Origin: an uncultured Glaciecola sp. | GTDB lineage: Bacteria > Pseudomonadota > Gammaproteobacteria > Enterobacterales > Alteromonadaceae | Reading direction: 5' to 3' | NCBI GenBank assembly: GCA_937125395.1 | Contig: CAKZLI010000023.1 | Coordinates: 1-64,000 of the forward strand | Length of the DNA: 64,000 nucleotides | Shown: positions 1 to 9,958 of the stretch, piece after piece | Position numbering within the stretch: position 1 is the first letter of the stretch | How the letters are laid out: each line of letters begins with the position of its first letter | Made by a program: the position numbers and the translations under genes | The notes under the pieces: model-generated | The model's input: only the letters and a program-made list of their open reading frames with translations | Database searches by the model: none | Told to the model about the DNA's origin: nothing

Positions 1-44
1 TCGCGACGACTTAGTTTGAGTTTTGGACCCAAATATCTAGCCAT
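1..44 (-). CDS. rpsD: 30S ribosomal protein S4 (start only, runs off the window)
   Basis: Only the first 14 codons are present; they read MARYLGPKLKLSRR, the conserved start of bacterial S4. S4 binds 16S rRNA early in 30S assembly and, in E. coli, represses its own operon by binding the leader before rpsM. It follows rpsK by 24 bases, as in the alpha operon. The rest of the gene lies outside the window. Confidence 0.93.
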   Translation of the reverse strand, partial: MARYLGPKLKLSRR

Positions 45-68
45 GATCTTTCTCCAACTGTCCGTCGA

Positions 69-458
69 TTAAACGCGGCGTTTTTTCGGTGGACGACAAC
101 CGTTGTGAGGTATAGGTGTCACATCGGTAATATTAGTGATCTTATACCCAGTAGAATTTAAAGCACGGATTGCAGATTCACGACCTGGACCCGGACCCTT
201 AACAAATACTTCTAGGTTTTTAAGACCGTATTCCTGGGCAGCTTCACCAGCACGTTCAGCAGCAACCTGTGCAGCAAACGGTGTTGATTTACGCGAACCA
301 CGGAAACCTGAACCACCAGAGGTAGCCCATGACAAGGCGTTGCCTTGACGATCGGTAATAGTCACTATTGTGTTGTTGAAAGAGGCATGGATATGAGCCA
401 TACCATCAGCAACTTGACGTTTTGCGCGCTTCTTCGCGCGAGTAGGTGCTTTAGCCAT
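69..458 (-). CDS. rpsK: 30S ribosomal protein S11
   Basis: At 129 residues this matches the family length. It has the basic N-terminus, the central [13 protein letters not shown] segment and the C-terminal [13 protein letters not shown] tail typical of S11, a 30S platform protein contacting 16S rRNA near the E site. It lies 14 bases after rpsM and 24 before rpsD in the standard alpha operon order. Confidence 0.98.
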   Translation of the reverse strand: MAKAPTRAKKRAKRQVADGMAHIHASFNNTIVTITDRQGNALSWATSGGSGFRGSRKSTPFAAQVAAERAGEAAQEYGLKNLEVFVKGPGPGRESAIRALNSTGYKITNITDVTPIPHNGCRPPKKRRV

Positions 459-472
459 TACTTAATCCTCGC

Positions 473-829
473 TTACTTTTTAATCGGCTTACGAGGACCT
501 TTACGGGTACGCGCATTAGTTTTAGTGCGCTGACCACGTAGAGGTAAATTACGACGGTGGCGAATACCACGGAAGCAACCTAGGTCCATCAAACGTTTAA
601 TACTCATTGATACTTCACGGCGAAGGTCACCCTCAACTGTGAATTTAGCAACTTCATCACGAAGTTTATCAATAGTGGTTTCATCAAGATCTTTGATCTT
701 GGTAGACTCTGCAACACCAGCAGACGAACAAATGCTTTTTGCACGTGTAGCGCCTATACCGAAAATTGCTTGGATAGCAATGACGGTGTGCTTGTGTTCA
801 GGAATGTTAATGCCAGCGATACGGGCCAT
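473..829 (-). CDS. rpsM: 30S ribosomal protein S13
   Basis: The 118-residue product starts [18 protein letters not shown] and ends in the basic GPRKPIKK tail that reaches the tRNA sites of the 30S head. It is the first gene of the alpha operon proper. An S4-type leader fold lies directly upstream, and a GAGGAG-like ribosome site sits inside that control region. Confidence 0.98.
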   Translation of the reverse strand: MARIAGINIPEHKHTVIAIQAIFGIGATRAKSICSSAGVAESTKIKDLDETTIDKLRDEVAKFTVEGDLRREVSMSIKRLMDLGCFRGIRHRRNLPLRGQRTKTNARTRKGPRKPIKK

Positions 830-905
830 TAACTGTACTCCTCTTAGTTAAAATAAATTTTGGTCGACAGCCTAAAAAGCCCGTTAGGATACTTACCCAT
901 CGACT
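830..905 (-). promoter_or_regulatory. Alpha-operon leader, S4-binding translational control element
   Basis: On the minus strand the leader contains AGTATCCTAACGGGC followed by TTTTTAGG. This closely parallels the E. coli alpha-operon leader, whose S4 target is a nested pseudoknot (Alpha_RBS family). An inner stem CCTAA/TTAGG encloses CGGGCTTT, and an outer stem GTCGA/TCGAC pairs 900-904 with 864-868. The ribosome site and ATG of rpsM follow. In E. coli, S4 bound here blocks productive initiation; the same role is inferred from this match. Confidence 0.8.
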
Positions 906-926
906 AAATTGCAAATTAAAGGTCAA

Positions 927-966
927 TAAACACCTATTTGTCAGTAAACCAACGCCTAGGTGTTTA
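927..966 (-). other. 10-bp perfect inverted repeat between rpmJ and rpsM
   Basis: TAAACACCTA at 927-936 is the exact reverse complement of TAGGTGTTTA at 957-966, with a 20-base loop. It lies 15 bases after the rpmJ stop. In the transcript there is no clear U-run after the stem, so it is a poor intrinsic terminator. It could be an RNA processing or stability site separating spc from alpha. Confidence 0.5.
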
Positions 967-980
967 AAAACCAAGCTAGA

Positions 981-1094
981 TTAACCCTGCCTTTGCTTAT
1001 GCTTAGGCTCATCACAAATCACTCTTACAACGCCGTTACGTTTAATGATTTTGCAATTACGGCAAATCTTTTTAACGGATGCACGAACTTTCAT
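981..1094 (-). CDS. rpmJ: 50S ribosomal protein L36
   Basis: This short gene encodes 37 residues, [15 protein letters not shown] to KHKQRQG. Cys11, Cys14, Cys27 and His32 form the zinc ribbon of the zinc-binding L36 type. L36 sits in the large subunit near the L7/L12 stalk base. It lies between secY and rpsM, as in E. coli, where it closes the spc operon. Confidence 0.96.
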   Translation of the reverse strand: MKVRASVKKICRNCKIIKRNGVVRVICDEPKHKQRQG

Positions 1095-1117
1095 GTCATC
1101 ACTCCGTAGCTGCGAAC

Positions 1118-2437
1118 TTATCGGCCATTGCCTTTAAGATTCGCTTTTTTAAGAACAGACTCATATTGACTTGACATCAAATGGGTCTGCACCTGCGCCA
1201 TGAAATCCATAATTACTACCACTATGATGAGTAGTGAAGTACCGCCAAAGTAGAATGGAACATTCCACGTTAGCAACAAGAATTCAGGCACCAAACAAAC
1301 AAAGGTAATATACAGAGCGCCAGCTAATGTCAGGCGAGTCATTACTTTGTCAAGATAACGTGAGGTTTGCTCACCTGGGCGAATACCTGGTACAAAAGCA
1401 CCAGACTTCTTCAAATTATCTGCTGTCTCGCGAGGGTTAAATGTCAACGCGGTGTAGAAGAAACAGAAGAAGATTATCGCTGCAGCGTATAACCCTACAT
1501 ATAACGGTTGACCTGGCGATAATAATAACGCCACATCAGACAACCAAGAGGTTGCTTCATTCTGACCAAACCATCCCGCAATCGTACTTGGGAATAGAAT
1601 GATGCTAGAAGCAAATATTGGTGGGATAACCCCAGCCATATTTACTTTTAATGGTAAGTGTGAAGTTTGTGCTTGGAATACTTTACGACCTTGTTGACGT
1701 TTAGCGTAGTTTACAACGATACGACGCTGCGCACGCTCAACAAACACCACAAGATACGTTAGACCAATAACAATCGCACCGATAAGCAATAAGAAAAGTA
1801 AGTTTATCTCACCCTGTCTTGCTTGCTCTGCTGTCTGCCCCATCGCTGTAGGAAGACCGGCCACAATACCTGCAAAAATCAGAATAGAGATACCGTTACC
1901 AATACCTCGTTCAGTAATTTGCTCACCAAGCCACATGAGGAACATGGTTCCAGTAACTAAGCTGACTACTGCTGTAAAATAAAATCCCAAGCCAGGATTA
2001 ATAACCAACCCACTGATCAAGTTAGGCAAACCTGTCGCCACTCCAATAGATTGGAATGTCGCCAATACCAACGTTAAATAACGTGTGTATTGACTGATTT
2101 TACGACGGCCTGCTTCACCTTCTTTCTTCAATTCCATCATCGGTGGATGTACCGCTGATAACAACTGAATAATGATTGATGCAGTGATGTAAGGCATAAT
2201 CCCAAGCGCTAGTACTGAAGCACGTTCAAGTGCACCACCGGAGAACATATTAAACATTTCTACGATAGTACCCTTTTGTTGCTCAAATAATTGAGACAAC
2301 ACCGCGGCATCAATACCAGGGATCGGCACATAAGAGCCTAAACGAAACACTATGATTGCGCCTAATACAAAGAACAATCTGCTTCGTAATTCACTCAAGC
2401 CGTTTTTCGCGCCTGAATCTATACCTGGTTTAGCCAT
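1118..2437 (-). CDS. secY: Preprotein translocase subunit SecY
   Basis: SecY is the membrane channel of the Sec translocon. The 439-residue product is close to E. coli SecY (443) and has about ten hydrophobic segments. Seen motifs include the N-terminal [21 protein letters not shown], the IPGID loop, the [11 protein letters not shown] helix and the basic [11 protein letters not shown] cytoplasmic loop. It follows rplO by 5 bases and precedes rpmJ, the usual spc operon position. Confidence 0.98.
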   Translation of the reverse strand: MAKPGIDSGAKNGLSELRSRLFFVLGAIIVFRLGSYVPIPGIDAAVLSQLFEQQKGTIVEMFNMFSGGALERASVLALGIMPYITASIIIQLLSAVHPPMMELKKEGEAGRRKISQYTRYLTLVLATFQSIGVATGLPNLISGLVINPGLGFYFTAVVSLVTGTMFLMWLGEQITERGIGNGISILIFAGIVAGLPTAMGQTAEQARQGEINLLFLLLIGAIVIGLTYLVVFVERAQRRIVVNYAKRQQGRKVFQAQTSHLPLKVNMAGVIPPIFASSIILFPSTIAGWFGQNEATSWLSDVALLLSPGQPLYVGLYAAAIIFFCFFYTALTFNPRETADNLKKSGAFVPGIRPGEQTSRYLDKVMTRLTLAGALYITFVCLVPEFLLLTWNVPFYFGGTSLLIIVVVIMDFMAQVQTHLMSSQYESVLKKANLKGNGR

Positions 2438-2442
2438 TTAGC

Positions 2443-2877
2443 TTATTCCTCTATTTTGCCGCCAGCAGCTTCAATAGCTTCGCGGGCGCCTTTAGATACC
2501 TTCAAACCACTAATTGTTACAGCGCGAGAGATACTACCACTCAACATCACTTTAACGAATAAGATCTCTTTCTTGATGAGACCTGCATCTTTAAGTGCTT
2601 GAACAGTAACAGTATCACCGTCTACCTTGGCAATTTCGCTTAATGTCACTTGGTCAGAAACCAATGACACGCGCGATGTAAAACCAAATTTTGGTAAACG
2701 ACGCTGAATTGGCATTTGACCGCCTTCGAAACCTGGTCTAACAGACCCGCCTGAGCGAGATTTTTGACCTTTGTGACCACGGCCACCAGTCTTACCTAAA
2801 CCCGATCCGATACCGCGACCAACGCGTTTACCAGCTTTTTTAGCTCCTGGTGCAGGAGCAAGAGTATTAAGATGCAT
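2443..2877 (-). CDS. rplO: 50S ribosomal protein L15
   Basis: The 144-residue product starts [18 protein letters not shown] and carries the glycine- and arginine-rich [19 protein letters not shown] extension that threads into 23S rRNA, then a globular C-terminal domain. L15 is a late-assembly 50S protein. Spacing to rpmD and secY is 3 and 5 bases, consistent with tight co-transcription. Confidence 0.98.
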   Translation of the reverse strand: MHLNTLAPAPGAKKAGKRVGRGIGSGLGKTGGRGHKGQKSRSGGSVRPGFEGGQMPIQRRLPKFGFTSRVSLVSDQVTLSEIAKVDGDTVTVQALKDAGLIKKEILFVKVMLSGSISRAVTISGLKVSKGAREAIEAAGGKIEE

Positions 2878-2880
2878 CTT

Positions 2881-3063
2881 TTACTCCTCCACTATCTCAA
2901 CCATGTAAAATACACGGTTGATCATGCCACGAACGGCTGGGGTATCTTCTAATTCACGAACATGTCCAATCTTACGTAAACCTAAGCCTTTAAGCGTAGC
3001 TTTATGCTTAGGAAGACGACCGATCGCACTTTTTGTTTGTTTCACTTTAAGTGTTTTAGTCAT
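2881..3063 (-). CDS. rpmD: 50S ribosomal protein L30
   Basis: I start this at the ATG giving [18 protein letters not shown] (60 residues; E. coli has 59) rather than at an upstream TTG two codons earlier. A GGGG-containing ribosome site lies before the ATG, at the end of rpsE. The product has the [10 protein letters not shown] core of L30. It sits between rpsE and rplO as usual. Confidence 0.96.
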   Translation of the reverse strand: MTKTLKVKQTKSAIGRLPKHKATLKGLGLRKIGHVRELEDTPAVRGMINRVFYMVEIVEE

Positions 3064-3069
3064 GTTCAA

Positions 3070-3573
3070 TTACCCCAAAATTTCATCTACAGGTAACCCA
3101 CGCTTGGCGGCAACTGACTCAGGAGAGTTCATATCAACTAAAGCGTTGATTGTTGCGCGAATAACGTTCATTGGGTTAGTAGAGCCGTAACATTTTGAAA
3201 GTACGTTTTGTACCCCAGCTACTTCAAGTACTGCACGCATCGCACCACCGGCAATAATACCAGTACCTTCAGATGCAGGCTGCATATATACTTTTGAGCC
3301 AGAATGACGACCTTTAATCGGATGTTGTAGAGTATTGCCGTTAAGATCGACCGTAACTAAGTTACGACGAGCTTTTTCCATTGCTTTTTGGATCGCAGCA
3401 GGCACTTCACGTGCTTTACCGTAACCAAAACCAACGCGGCCATTGCCATCACCGACAACCGTTAGTGCTGTGAAGCTAAAGATACGACCACCTTTAACAA
3501 CTTTTGACACACGATTAACAGCAACGAGCTTTTCTAACAAATCACCCTGTTGTTGATTTTCTACTTTAGCCAT
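3070..3573 (-). CDS. rpsE: 30S ribosomal protein S5
   Basis: S5 helps 30S decoding accuracy and contacts S4 and S8. The 167-residue product has the N-terminal double-stranded RNA-binding fold ([20 protein letters not shown]) and the C-terminal domain ([19 protein letters not shown]). It lies 9 bases after rplR. Confidence 0.98.
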   Translation of the reverse strand: MAKVENQQQGDLLEKLVAVNRVSKVVKGGRIFSFTALTVVGDGNGRVGFGYGKAREVPAAIQKAMEKARRNLVTVDLNGNTLQHPIKGRHSGSKVYMQPASEGTGIIAGGAMRAVLEVAGVQNVLSKCYGSTNPMNVIRATINALVDMNSPESVAAKRGLPVDEILG

Positions 3574-3582
3574 TTTCTACTC

Positions 3583-3936
3583 CTAGAACTGTAGACCAGC
3601 TTCGCGAGCTGCATCTGCTAAGGCCTTGACACGACCGTGATACTTGAAGCCACTACGGTCAAAAGCAATCTTAGAGATGCCTTTTTCAATAGCGCGTTCA
3701 GCGATCGCTTTACCTACAGCAGTTGCTGCTTCGACGTTACCAGTAGACTTTAGGCTGCCTTTTAAAGCAACTTCTACGGTTGACGCTGACGCTAATACTT
3801 CAGAACCACTTGGTGCAATTAATTGCGCATAAATGTGGCGTGGTGTGCGGTTAACAACCAAGCGATGCGCGGCCAATTCACTGATCTTCTTACGTGCACG
3901 CGTTGCGCGACGTATCCGAGCTGATTTCTTATCCAT
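3583..3936 (-). CDS. rplR: 50S ribosomal protein L18
   Basis: The start chosen gives [17 protein letters not shown] and 117 residues, the same length as E. coli L18; an ATG four codons upstream is less likely. L18 binds 5S rRNA in the central protuberance. The C-terminus [20 protein letters not shown] is diagnostic. It lies between rplF and rpsE. Confidence 0.97.
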   Translation of the reverse strand: MDKKSARIRRATRARKKISELAAHRLVVNRTPRHIYAQLIAPSGSEVLASASTVEVALKGSLKSTGNVEAATAVGKAIAERAIEKGISKIAFDRSGFKYHGRVKALADAAREAGLQF

Positions 3937-3948
3937 CGTATCACCCAC

Positions 3949-4482
3949 CTACTTTTTCTTAGCTTCTTTACGACGTACAACTTCATCTGAATAACGAACA
4001 CCCTTACCTTTATAAGGCTCTGGTGGACGATATGCTCTGATGTTAGCTGCAACTTGACCTACCACCTGCTTATCAGCGCCTTTGACGATGATTTCAGTTT
4101 GGCTAGGAGTCTCTACGGTAATGCCTGCTGGCATCTCATAGGCTACAGGATGTGAAAAACCAAGAGTCAGGTTTAGTTTGCTACCTTGTGCTTGCGCACG
4201 GTAACCAACACCATTTAACTCTAGTTTCTTCTCAAAACCTTTTGATACACCGATAACCATTGCATTCAATAGTGAACGTGCTGTACCTGCTTGCGCCCAA
4301 CCATTAGTCGTTTCCGCTTTAGGCGTAACAACTAATTGGTTTTCTTCTTGCGTGATAGCAACTAATTCATTGAATGTACGGGCTAACGTGCCGTTCTTAC
4401 CTTTAACTGTAACGTCTTGACCTGCGATAGAAAATTCTACGCCAGATACCAAGTCGACAGGTGCTTTTGCTACTCGTGACAT
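3949..4482 (-). CDS. rplF: 50S ribosomal protein L6
   Basis: The 177-residue product starts [19 protein letters not shown] and has the two tandem L6 repeats. The second ends with the signature [21 protein letters not shown]6 sits near the sarcin-ricin loop in the factor-binding region of the 50S subunit. Standard spc order and spacing. Confidence 0.98.
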   Translation of the reverse strand: MSRVAKAPVDLVSGVEFSIAGQDVTVKGKNGTLARTFNELVAITQEENQLVVTPKAETTNGWAQAGTARSLLNAMVIGVSKGFEKKLELNGVGYRAQAQGSKLNLTLGFSHPVAYEMPAGITVETPSQTEIIVKGADKQVVGQVAANIRAYRPPEPYKGKGVRYSDEVVRRKEAKKK

Positions 4483-4495
4483 TGTTATCTCCAGA

Positions 4496-4888
4496 TTACG
4501 CTACATAACCGATGATCTCACCGCCCATGCCAGCTTTACGCGCTGCACGGTCAGTCATCACACCTTTTGAGGTAGAAACGATTGCTACGCCTAAACCACC
4601 CATTACTTTTGGTAACTCATCTTTTTTCTTGTAGATGCGTAAACCAGGGCGACTTACTCGTTCAATTGTATCGATTACTTGCTTGCCTTCGAAATACTTT
4701 AAGGTAACTTCCAAAACAGGCTTAACTTCGCCAGTAACTGCATAGTCAGTAACATAACCTTCACTTTTAAGCACAGCTGCAATTGCAACACGTTGCTTAG
4801 AAGAAGGCATAGCTACAGACACTTTTGCTGCCATCTGACCATTTCTGATGCGGGTAAACATATCCGCGATAGGATCTTGCATGCTCAT
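4496..4888 (-). CDS. rpsH: 30S ribosomal protein S8
   Basis: S8 nucleates the 30S central domain, and in E. coli it also represses the spc operon by binding mRNA at the start of rplE. The 130-residue product starts [18 protein letters not shown], nearly the E. coli start, and ends with the conserved [19 protein letters not shown] region (here [19 protein letters not shown]). I could not confirm an S8 target site in this window by eye. Confidence 0.98.
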   Translation of the reverse strand: MSMQDPIADMFTRIRNGQMAAKVSVAMPSSKQRVAIAAVLKSEGYVTDYAVTGEVKPVLEVTLKYFEGKQVIDTIERVSRPGLRIYKKKDELPKVMGGLGVAIVSTSKGVMTDRAARKAGMGGEIIGYVA

Positions 4889-4901
4889 ATTCTGCTACTC
4901 C

Positions 4902-5207
4902 TTACCAGCTGGCTTTTTTAAGGCCAGGGACTTCACCGCGCATCGCAGCTTCACGAAGCTTGATACGAGAAAGACCGAATTTGCGTAGGAAACCGTGTGG
5001 ACGACCCGTTACACGACAACGATTTTGTTGACGTGAACGTGAACTATCACGCGGTAATTGTTGTAGCTTAAGCACAGCATTCCAACGATCTTCGTCTGAA
5101 GCGTTGATATCGCTGATAGTCGCTTTAAGCGCAGCACGCTTTTCAGCGAACTTGCTTACTAACTTGGCGCGTTTTACTTCGCGCGCCTTCATTGATTCTT
5201 TTGCCAT
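4902..5207 (-). CDS. rpsN: 30S ribosomal protein S14 (zinc-free form)
   Basis: At 101 residues this is the long S14 form without the CxxC pairs of the zinc-binding short form. The signature [20 protein letters not shown] is present near the C-terminus. S14 is a 30S head protein. It lies between rplE and rpsH in normal spc order. Confidence 0.98.
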   Translation of the reverse strand: MAKESMKAREVKRAKLVSKFAEKRAALKATISDINASDEDRWNAVLKLQQLPRDSSRSRQQNRCRVTGRPHGFLRKFGLSRIKLREAAMRGEVPGLKKASW

Positions 5208-5218
5208 AACCCTACACC

Positions 5219-5758
5219 TTATTTTCTAAATGGGAAGTTGAAAGCAGTTAACATTGCTTTAGCTTCTTCATTAGTCTTTGCGCTAGTAGTGATAGTGATA
5301 TCCATACCGCGAACTTTATCAACCTTATCGAAATCAATTTCAGGGAAGATAATTTGTTCTTTAACGCCCATGCTATAGTTACCGCGTCCGTCAAAAGACT
5401 TAGCGTTTAAACCACGGAAGTCACGGATACGAGGAATAGTAATAGAGATTAAACGCTCTAGGAATTCCCACATACGCTCACCACGTAGGGTTACTTTACA
5501 GCCAATCGGATAACCTTCACGGATTTTAAAACCCGCGACGGATTTTCTCGCAACTGTAACAATCGGTTTTTGACCTGCGATTGCAGCCATATCGGCCTGC
5601 GCAGATTCAAGTACTTTCTTGTCAGCAATTGCCTCACCTAAACCCATGTTTAGAGTGATTTTCTCAATCCGAGGGACTTGCATGACGCTTTGGTACCCGA
5701 ACTGCTTAGCAAGTTCAGCTACTACTGTTTCTTTATAGAAATCATGCAGTTTCGCCAT
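5219..5758 (-). CDS. rplE: 50S ribosomal protein L5
   Basis: The start giving [13 protein letters not shown] yields 179 residues, equal to E. coli L5; an upstream ATG would add MEST. L5 binds 5S rRNA and contacts P-site tRNA. Motifs seen include [11 protein letters not shown] and [20 protein letters not shown]. It follows rplX by 16 bases, the location of the E. coli S8 repressor target. Confidence 0.97.
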   Translation of the reverse strand: MAKLHDFYKETVVAELAKQFGYQSVMQVPRIEKITLNMGLGEAIADKKVLESAQADMAAIAGQKPIVTVARKSVAGFKIREGYPIGCKVTLRGERMWEFLERLISITIPRIRDFRGLNAKSFDGRGNYSMGVKEQIIFPEIDFDKVDKVRGMDITITTSAKTNEEAKAMLTAFNFPFRK

Positions 5759-5774
5759 CGTACTCTCCAATTTA

Positions 5775-6089
5775 TTAAACTAGGTCGCCGTTAGATTTGA
5801 AGAAACGAACTTTCTTCTCATCTTCGAAACGGAAACCAACGCGACTTGCTTTACCCGTTGCTGGGTTAACAATCGCTACATTCGACATATGTAAAGACGC
5901 TTCTTTCTCAACAATTCCACCCGGCTCACCCACTTGTGGGTTAGGCTTAGTGTGCTTCTTGATTAGATTAACACCCTCTACAACTAAACGGTCATCAGAT
6001 GCTAGAACGCGCAGCACTTTGCCTTGCTTTCCTTTATCCTTGCCTGCTAATACAACTACTTCATCATCACGACGAATTTTTCTAGCCAT
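5775..6089 (-). CDS. rplX: 50S ribosomal protein L24
   Basis: The 104-residue product starts [20 protein letters not shown], a KOW-motif beginning typical of L24, which initiates 50S assembly on 23S rRNA domain I. It lies 12 bases after rplN and 16 before rplE. Confidence 0.98.
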   Translation of the reverse strand: MARKIRRDDEVVVLAGKDKGKQGKVLRVLASDDRLVVEGVNLIKKHTKPNPQVGEPGGIVEKEASLHMSNVAIVNPATGKASRVGFRFEDEKKVRFFKSNGDLV

Positions 6090-6101
6090 TATCGTGACTC
6101 C

Positions 6102-6470
6102 TTATAGTACTTCTGGGGCCAATGAGATGATTTTCATGAATGAATCTCCACGAAGTTCTCTCGTTACCGGGCCAAAAATACGCGTACCAATAGGTTGCTT
6201 GTTTGCATTAAGCAAAACAGCTGCGTTGTTATCGAAACGAATGGTTGAACCATCAGAACGACGAACGCCTTTCCTAGTACGCACCACCACTGCATTCAGG
6301 ACATCACCTTTTTTTACTTTACCGCGTGGAATTGCTTCCTTTACAGTAACTTTGATGATATCACCGATATGTGCATAACGGCGATGCGAGCCACCAAGAA
6401 CCTTAATACACTGAACCCTGCGAGCGCCTGAGTTGTCGGCAACATCCAGGTTAGTTTGCATTTGGATCAT
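6102..6470 (-). CDS. rplN: 50S ribosomal protein L14
   Basis: The 122-residue product starts [20 protein letters not shown] and contains the L14 signature [21 protein letters not shown]14 lies at the subunit interface next to L19. It is the first gene of the spc operon. Unlike E. coli, no rpsQ or other S10-operon gene lies upstream. Confidence 0.98.
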   Translation of the reverse strand: MIQMQTNLDVADNSGARRVQCIKVLGGSHRRYAHIGDIIKVTVKEAIPRGKVKKGDVLNAVVVRTRKGVRRSDGSTIRFDNNAAVLLNANKQPIGTRIFGPVTRELRGDSFMKIISLAPEVL

Positions 6471-6575
6471 GTTAGTGCTCCGCTGTTGAATTAAGACTCA
6501 ATTTGAGTCATATAACTACTAAATACTCAACTTTTGTCGAATAAATAGCCTAATACCCCATAAAAAGGGTGCGTT

Positions 6576-6584
6576 AATATATCA
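6576..6584 (-). promoter_or_regulatory. Putative extended -10 promoter of the spc operon
   Basis: On the minus strand TGATATATT forms an extended -10 (TGn plus TATATT), followed by the GC-rich stretch ACGCACCC where transcription should start, as in stringently controlled ribosomal promoters. No good -35 box is seen. The predicted start is about 100 bases before the rplN ATG. Confidence 0.45.
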
Positions 6585-6701
6585 AAAATACGAAGGGGAA
6601 GATAGTGTTATTTAAAAAAAGAATTCGAAGTTGGCATAGACTATGATTTTCAGTTTTAATCCTAATGAAACTAAGTGCTAGAGCGAGTTTTGGGCAGGGG
6701 G

Positions 6702-6747
6702 GTATCCAGTATCGCTTTGTTCACATCCGACAAACAATACTGGATAC
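6702..6747. repeat. 11-bp perfect inverted repeat downstream of rlmB
   Basis: GTATCCAGTAT at 6702-6712 is the exact reverse complement of ATACTGGATAC at 6737-6747. The arms extend imperfectly inward through TTTGT/ACAAA. It lies 43 bases past the rlmB stop but has no T-run on either side, so it is not a standard terminator. It may be an intergenic repeat or an RNA stability hairpin. Confidence 0.6.
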
Positions 6748-6789
6748 GTATTTCAATTACAGCTATGTTGCACTGTTAAAATATATTAC

Positions 6790-7545
6790 CTAGGCTATAC
6801 GCTGACGCACTACCTCATATAAGCAGATACCAGCCGCAACCGATACATTTAAGCTTGATACGCTACCTAACATGGGTAATTTAATAAGCTCATCACAACG
6901 TTCGCGTGTTAAACGACGCATGCCTTTGCCTTCAGCTCCCATCACAAGTGCAATCGGTCCATTCATCTTACAATCAAATACACTTTGACGTGCTTCGCCC
7001 GCAGTACCTACAACCCAAATTTGCTGTTCTTGTAACTGAGCAAGTGTACGTGACAGGTTAGTGACTTGAATCATCGGGATCACATCCGCTGCACCACAGG
7101 CTACTTTACGAACGGTGGCGTTAAGTGATGCTGATTTGTCTTTGGGTACAATAACCGCATCGACCCCTGCTCCATCAGCGTTACGTAAAATCGCACCTAA
7201 ATTATGCGGATCCGTTACACCATCAAGCACTAGTAGAAACGGAGCTTTGCCTTGAGTTTGACGTAAATTTAGTAACTCGTCTAAATCAGACTCGTTTAAT
7301 ACTTTGGCTTGTAGTGCACGGGCAACGACACCTTGATGCTGCTCACCATTGGCTTTGTCATCCAATACTTTTTTATGACAAAACTGAATACTGAGGCCAT
7401 TTTTGCGCGCTAAATTAATCAGGTTTATTAAGCGCTCGTCATCCCTTCCCTTGACTACATATAACTCTAATATACGCTGTGGTTCACGCTCTAATACTGC
7501 GTTAAGTGCGTGAATACCATATAACCAATCATGCTGTTGTGCCAT
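6790..7545 (-). CDS. rlmB: 23S rRNA (guanosine-2'-O)-methyltransferase RlmB
   Basis: RlmB is a SPOUT-fold enzyme that methylates the ribose of G2251 (E. coli numbering) in the 23S P-loop using S-adenosylmethionine. The 251-residue product has an N-terminal substrate-binding domain ([11 protein letters not shown]), then [21 protein letters not shown] and the C-terminal SPOUT motif [18 protein letters not shown]. It lies 21 bases after rnr, as in E. coli and Vibrio, suggesting co-transcription. Confidence 0.96.
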   Translation of the reverse strand: MAQQHDWLYGIHALNAVLEREPQRILELYVVKGRDDERLINLINLARKNGLSIQFCHKKVLDDKANGEQHQGVVARALQAKVLNESDLDELLNLRQTQGKAPFLLVLDGVTDPHNLGAILRNADGAGVDAVIVPKDKSASLNATVRKVACGAADVIPMIQVTNLSRTLAQLQEQQIWVVGTAGEARQSVFDCKMNGPIALVMGAEGKGMRRLTRERCDELIKLPMLGSVSSLNVSVAAGICLYEVVRQRIA

Positions 7546-7566
7546 CTATGTTCTCTTTACTGTCAA

Positions 7567-9912
7567 TTATTTCTTTTTGGAATGAGGTGATTGCTTACGT
7601 TTCTTTTTATCACGCGCACTACCACTTTTCTTTTTACTTGGCTTGGCATCCTTGCTGTCTTTGCTGCTACTAACTTTGCGTTTAGTCGATGTCTTCGTGC
7701 TGCGTTTCTTAGGCTTTGCTGCTTGCTCAGCTCCGTCTAACACCAAATCAATCTTACGTTCATCAAGATTCACCGCAGCCACTTTAACTTCTAACGCATC
7801 GCCTAAGCGAAATACACGACCAGACCCTTCGCCAATTAGAGTTTGTTTAACGTCATCATACACATAGTAATCACTGCCTAATGAAGTAACATGCACTAAG
7901 CCATCAATACCAAATTCACCAATTCGGACAAATAAGCCAAAATTTGTTACTGATGCTATCACCGCTGGGAATGTATCACCCACGTGATCTTGCATAAATT
8001 CACATTTGAGCCAATCTGCAACATCTCGAGTGGCATCATCTGCTCGACGTTCAGTCAGTGAACATTGCTCCCCCAAGGATTCTATCTCTTCGATTGAATA
8101 CGCTTTACCGCCTGATTTTGATTTGCGCTGGGCGTGTTTATCAATGATCGCTTTGAGTGCGCGATGCACCACTAAGTCAGGATAACGACGGATTGGCGAT
8201 GTAAAATGCGCATAGGCTTCTAATGCCAATCCAAAGTGACCAATATTGGCACCATCATAAACGGCTTGCTTCATACTGCGCAGTAACATGGTTTGAATCA
8301 GTTCACTGTCAGGACGATTGCGAATTTTGTTAACGACTTGCGTGAAGGCGTGCGTCGAGGTATCACCTTTGAGTTGATGCGTAATACCGATTTCGGCAAG
8401 ATACGAGGTAAACGACAATAAACGATCTTCATCTGGCTTATCATGTACGCGATATAACGCTTCAGCTTCATTTTTGAGTAAACAGGTCGCGGCACACACA
8501 TTAGCCATGATCATGCATTCTTCAATTAGCTTATGCGCTACATTTCGTTCAACTGGCACAATGTTTTCTATCTTGCGCTGCGCATTAAACACAAACTTGT
8601 TTTCTTTGGTCTCAAACTCAATCGCACCACGGCCATCTCGAGCATATTTTAATGCGTGAAATAGCTGATGCAAATTCATTAAGTCAGGAACAAATTCAGC
8701 ATAACGCTCATTTAACTCAGGATCATTATCCAAAATACCAGCGACTTTGGTATAGGTTAACCGAGCGTGTGAACGCATCACAGCTTCGTAAAATTGATAG
8801 TTAGTACAAGCACCCATGTTATCGATGGTCATTTCACAGACCATGCACAACCGATCCACTTCTGGATTTAATGAACACAAGCCATTGGACAATACTTCAG
8901 GTAGCATCGGAATGACCTGTTCAGGAAAATACACTGAATTGCCTCGTTCAATCGCTTCAACATCCAGTGCTGTCCCAGGACGCACATAATGTGATACATC
9001 AGCAATCGCAACCCAGAGTGTGTAACCGACTTTTTCACCATCATTGATAATCGGACGACAATGCACCGCATCATCAAAATCTCGTGCATCTTCACCATCA
9101 ATAGTCACTAACGGTAATGCACGTAAATCAATCCGACCAACCTTAGAGGCTTCAGGGACTTGGTCACCGAGATTTTCAATTTGTTTAGTGACGGCTTTAG
9201 GCCATACATGCGGGATCTCGAAAGTGCGTAACGCCATTTCAATTTCCATACCGGGTGCCATGTGTTCACCTAGCACTTCAATGACTTTGCCCGTCGGGTT
9301 GGATTGACGAGAAGGACGTTTAATGAATTCGACAACAACAACGTGCCCTTGACGCGCCCCTTTGGTATCTTGCTGACCGATAAAAATCTCATGCGTAATG
9401 CGACTGTCATCAGGGATAACCATCGCCACACCATGCTCTACAAAAAACCGGCCAACAATGGCATCTTCACGTGGCGTGACGACTTTGGTAATGCGGGCCT
9501 CTTGGCGACCTTTACGATCAGTGCCCTTAATGACGGCTTGAACAACGTCACCATGCACAACTTGTTTCATTTGACTTGCACTAAGATAAAGATCCTTTTG
9601 ACCTTTACCTAAATGCATAAAACCAAACCCATCTCGGTGGCCTATGATTCGACCTTCTAAGACGTCTTCCAGATCTTGTAGATCGTATTTTTTTTGTCGG
9701 TTAAAAGTTAACTGCCCTTCACGTTCCATCGCGCGAAGACGCCGCTGGATACCGATTTTCTGTTCATCAGAACCGGATTCAGTCAACTCACAAACTTCCA
9801 TAAATGAAAGTGGTTTTTGTTGGGTTTTAAATAAGGTTAGTAAGTGCTCACGACTGGCGACGGGATTTTCATACTTAGCTTGTTCCCGTTCGAAATGCGG
9901 GTCATTACTCAT
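7567..9912 (-). CDS. rnr: Ribonuclease R
   Basis: RNase R is a 3'-5' exoribonuclease that degrades structured RNA and helps RNA quality control. In order, the 781-residue protein shows an N-terminal helix-turn-helix region (residues 20-75), cold-shock domains (about 80-200), the RNB catalytic domain with the metal-binding motif around 272-281 (DGEDARDFDD), an S1 domain near 640-725 and a lysine/serine-rich tail. It precedes rlmB. Confidence 0.97.
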   Translation of the reverse strand: MSNDPHFEREQAKYENPVASREHLLTLFKTQQKPLSFMEVCELTESGSDEQKIGIQRRLRAMEREGQLTFNRQKKYDLQDLEDVLEGRIIGHRDGFGFMHLGKGQKDLYLSASQMKQVVHGDVVQAVIKGTDRKGRQEARITKVVTPREDAIVGRFFVEHGVAMVIPDDSRITHEIFIGQQDTKGARQGHVVVVEFIKRPSRQSNPTGKVIEVLGEHMAPGMEIEMALRTFEIPHVWPKAVTKQIENLGDQVPEASKVGRIDLRALPLVTIDGEDARDFDDAVHCRPIINDGEKVGYTLWVAIADVSHYVRPGTALDVEAIERGNSVYFPEQVIPMLPEVLSNGLCSLNPEVDRLCMVCEMTIDNMGACTNYQFYEAVMRSHARLTYTKVAGILDNDPELNERYAEFVPDLMNLHQLFHALKYARDGRGAIEFETKENKFVFNAQRKIENIVPVERNVAHKLIEECMIMANVCAATCLLKNEAEALYRVHDKPDEDRLLSFTSYLAEIGITHQLKGDTSTHAFTQVVNKIRNRPDSELIQTMLLRSMKQAVYDGANIGHFGLALEAYAHFTSPIRRYPDLVVHRALKAIIDKHAQRKSKSGGKAYSIEEIESLGEQCSLTERRADDATRDVADWLKCEFMQDHVGDTFPAVIASVTNFGLFVRIGEFGIDGLVHVTSLGSDYYVYDDVKQTLIGEGSGRVFRLGDALEVKVAAVNLDERKIDLVLDGAEQAAKPKKRSTKTSTKRKVSSSKDSKDAKPSKKKSGSARDKKKRKQSPHSKKK

Positions 9913-9958
9913 AGGAGATTTTACTATTTGTATATTTCATCGCCCTAGTATACAGGGT

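Larger units (their letters stand above)
6471..6789. other. Intergenic region upstream of rplN (spc promoter region)
   Basis: This 319-base gap replaces the S10 operon usually found next to rplN. I see no coding region in it. It holds a likely extended -10 promoter for the spc operon, a 15-base palindrome GACTCAATTTGAGTC at 6495-6509 in the predicted leader, and a long inverted repeat near the rlmB end. Confidence 0.7.

Noticed and set aside
3949..4052. Opposite- and alternate-frame reading frames across the ribosomal genes
   Set aside because: They overlap well-supported ribosomal genes, lack ribosome sites and match no family.
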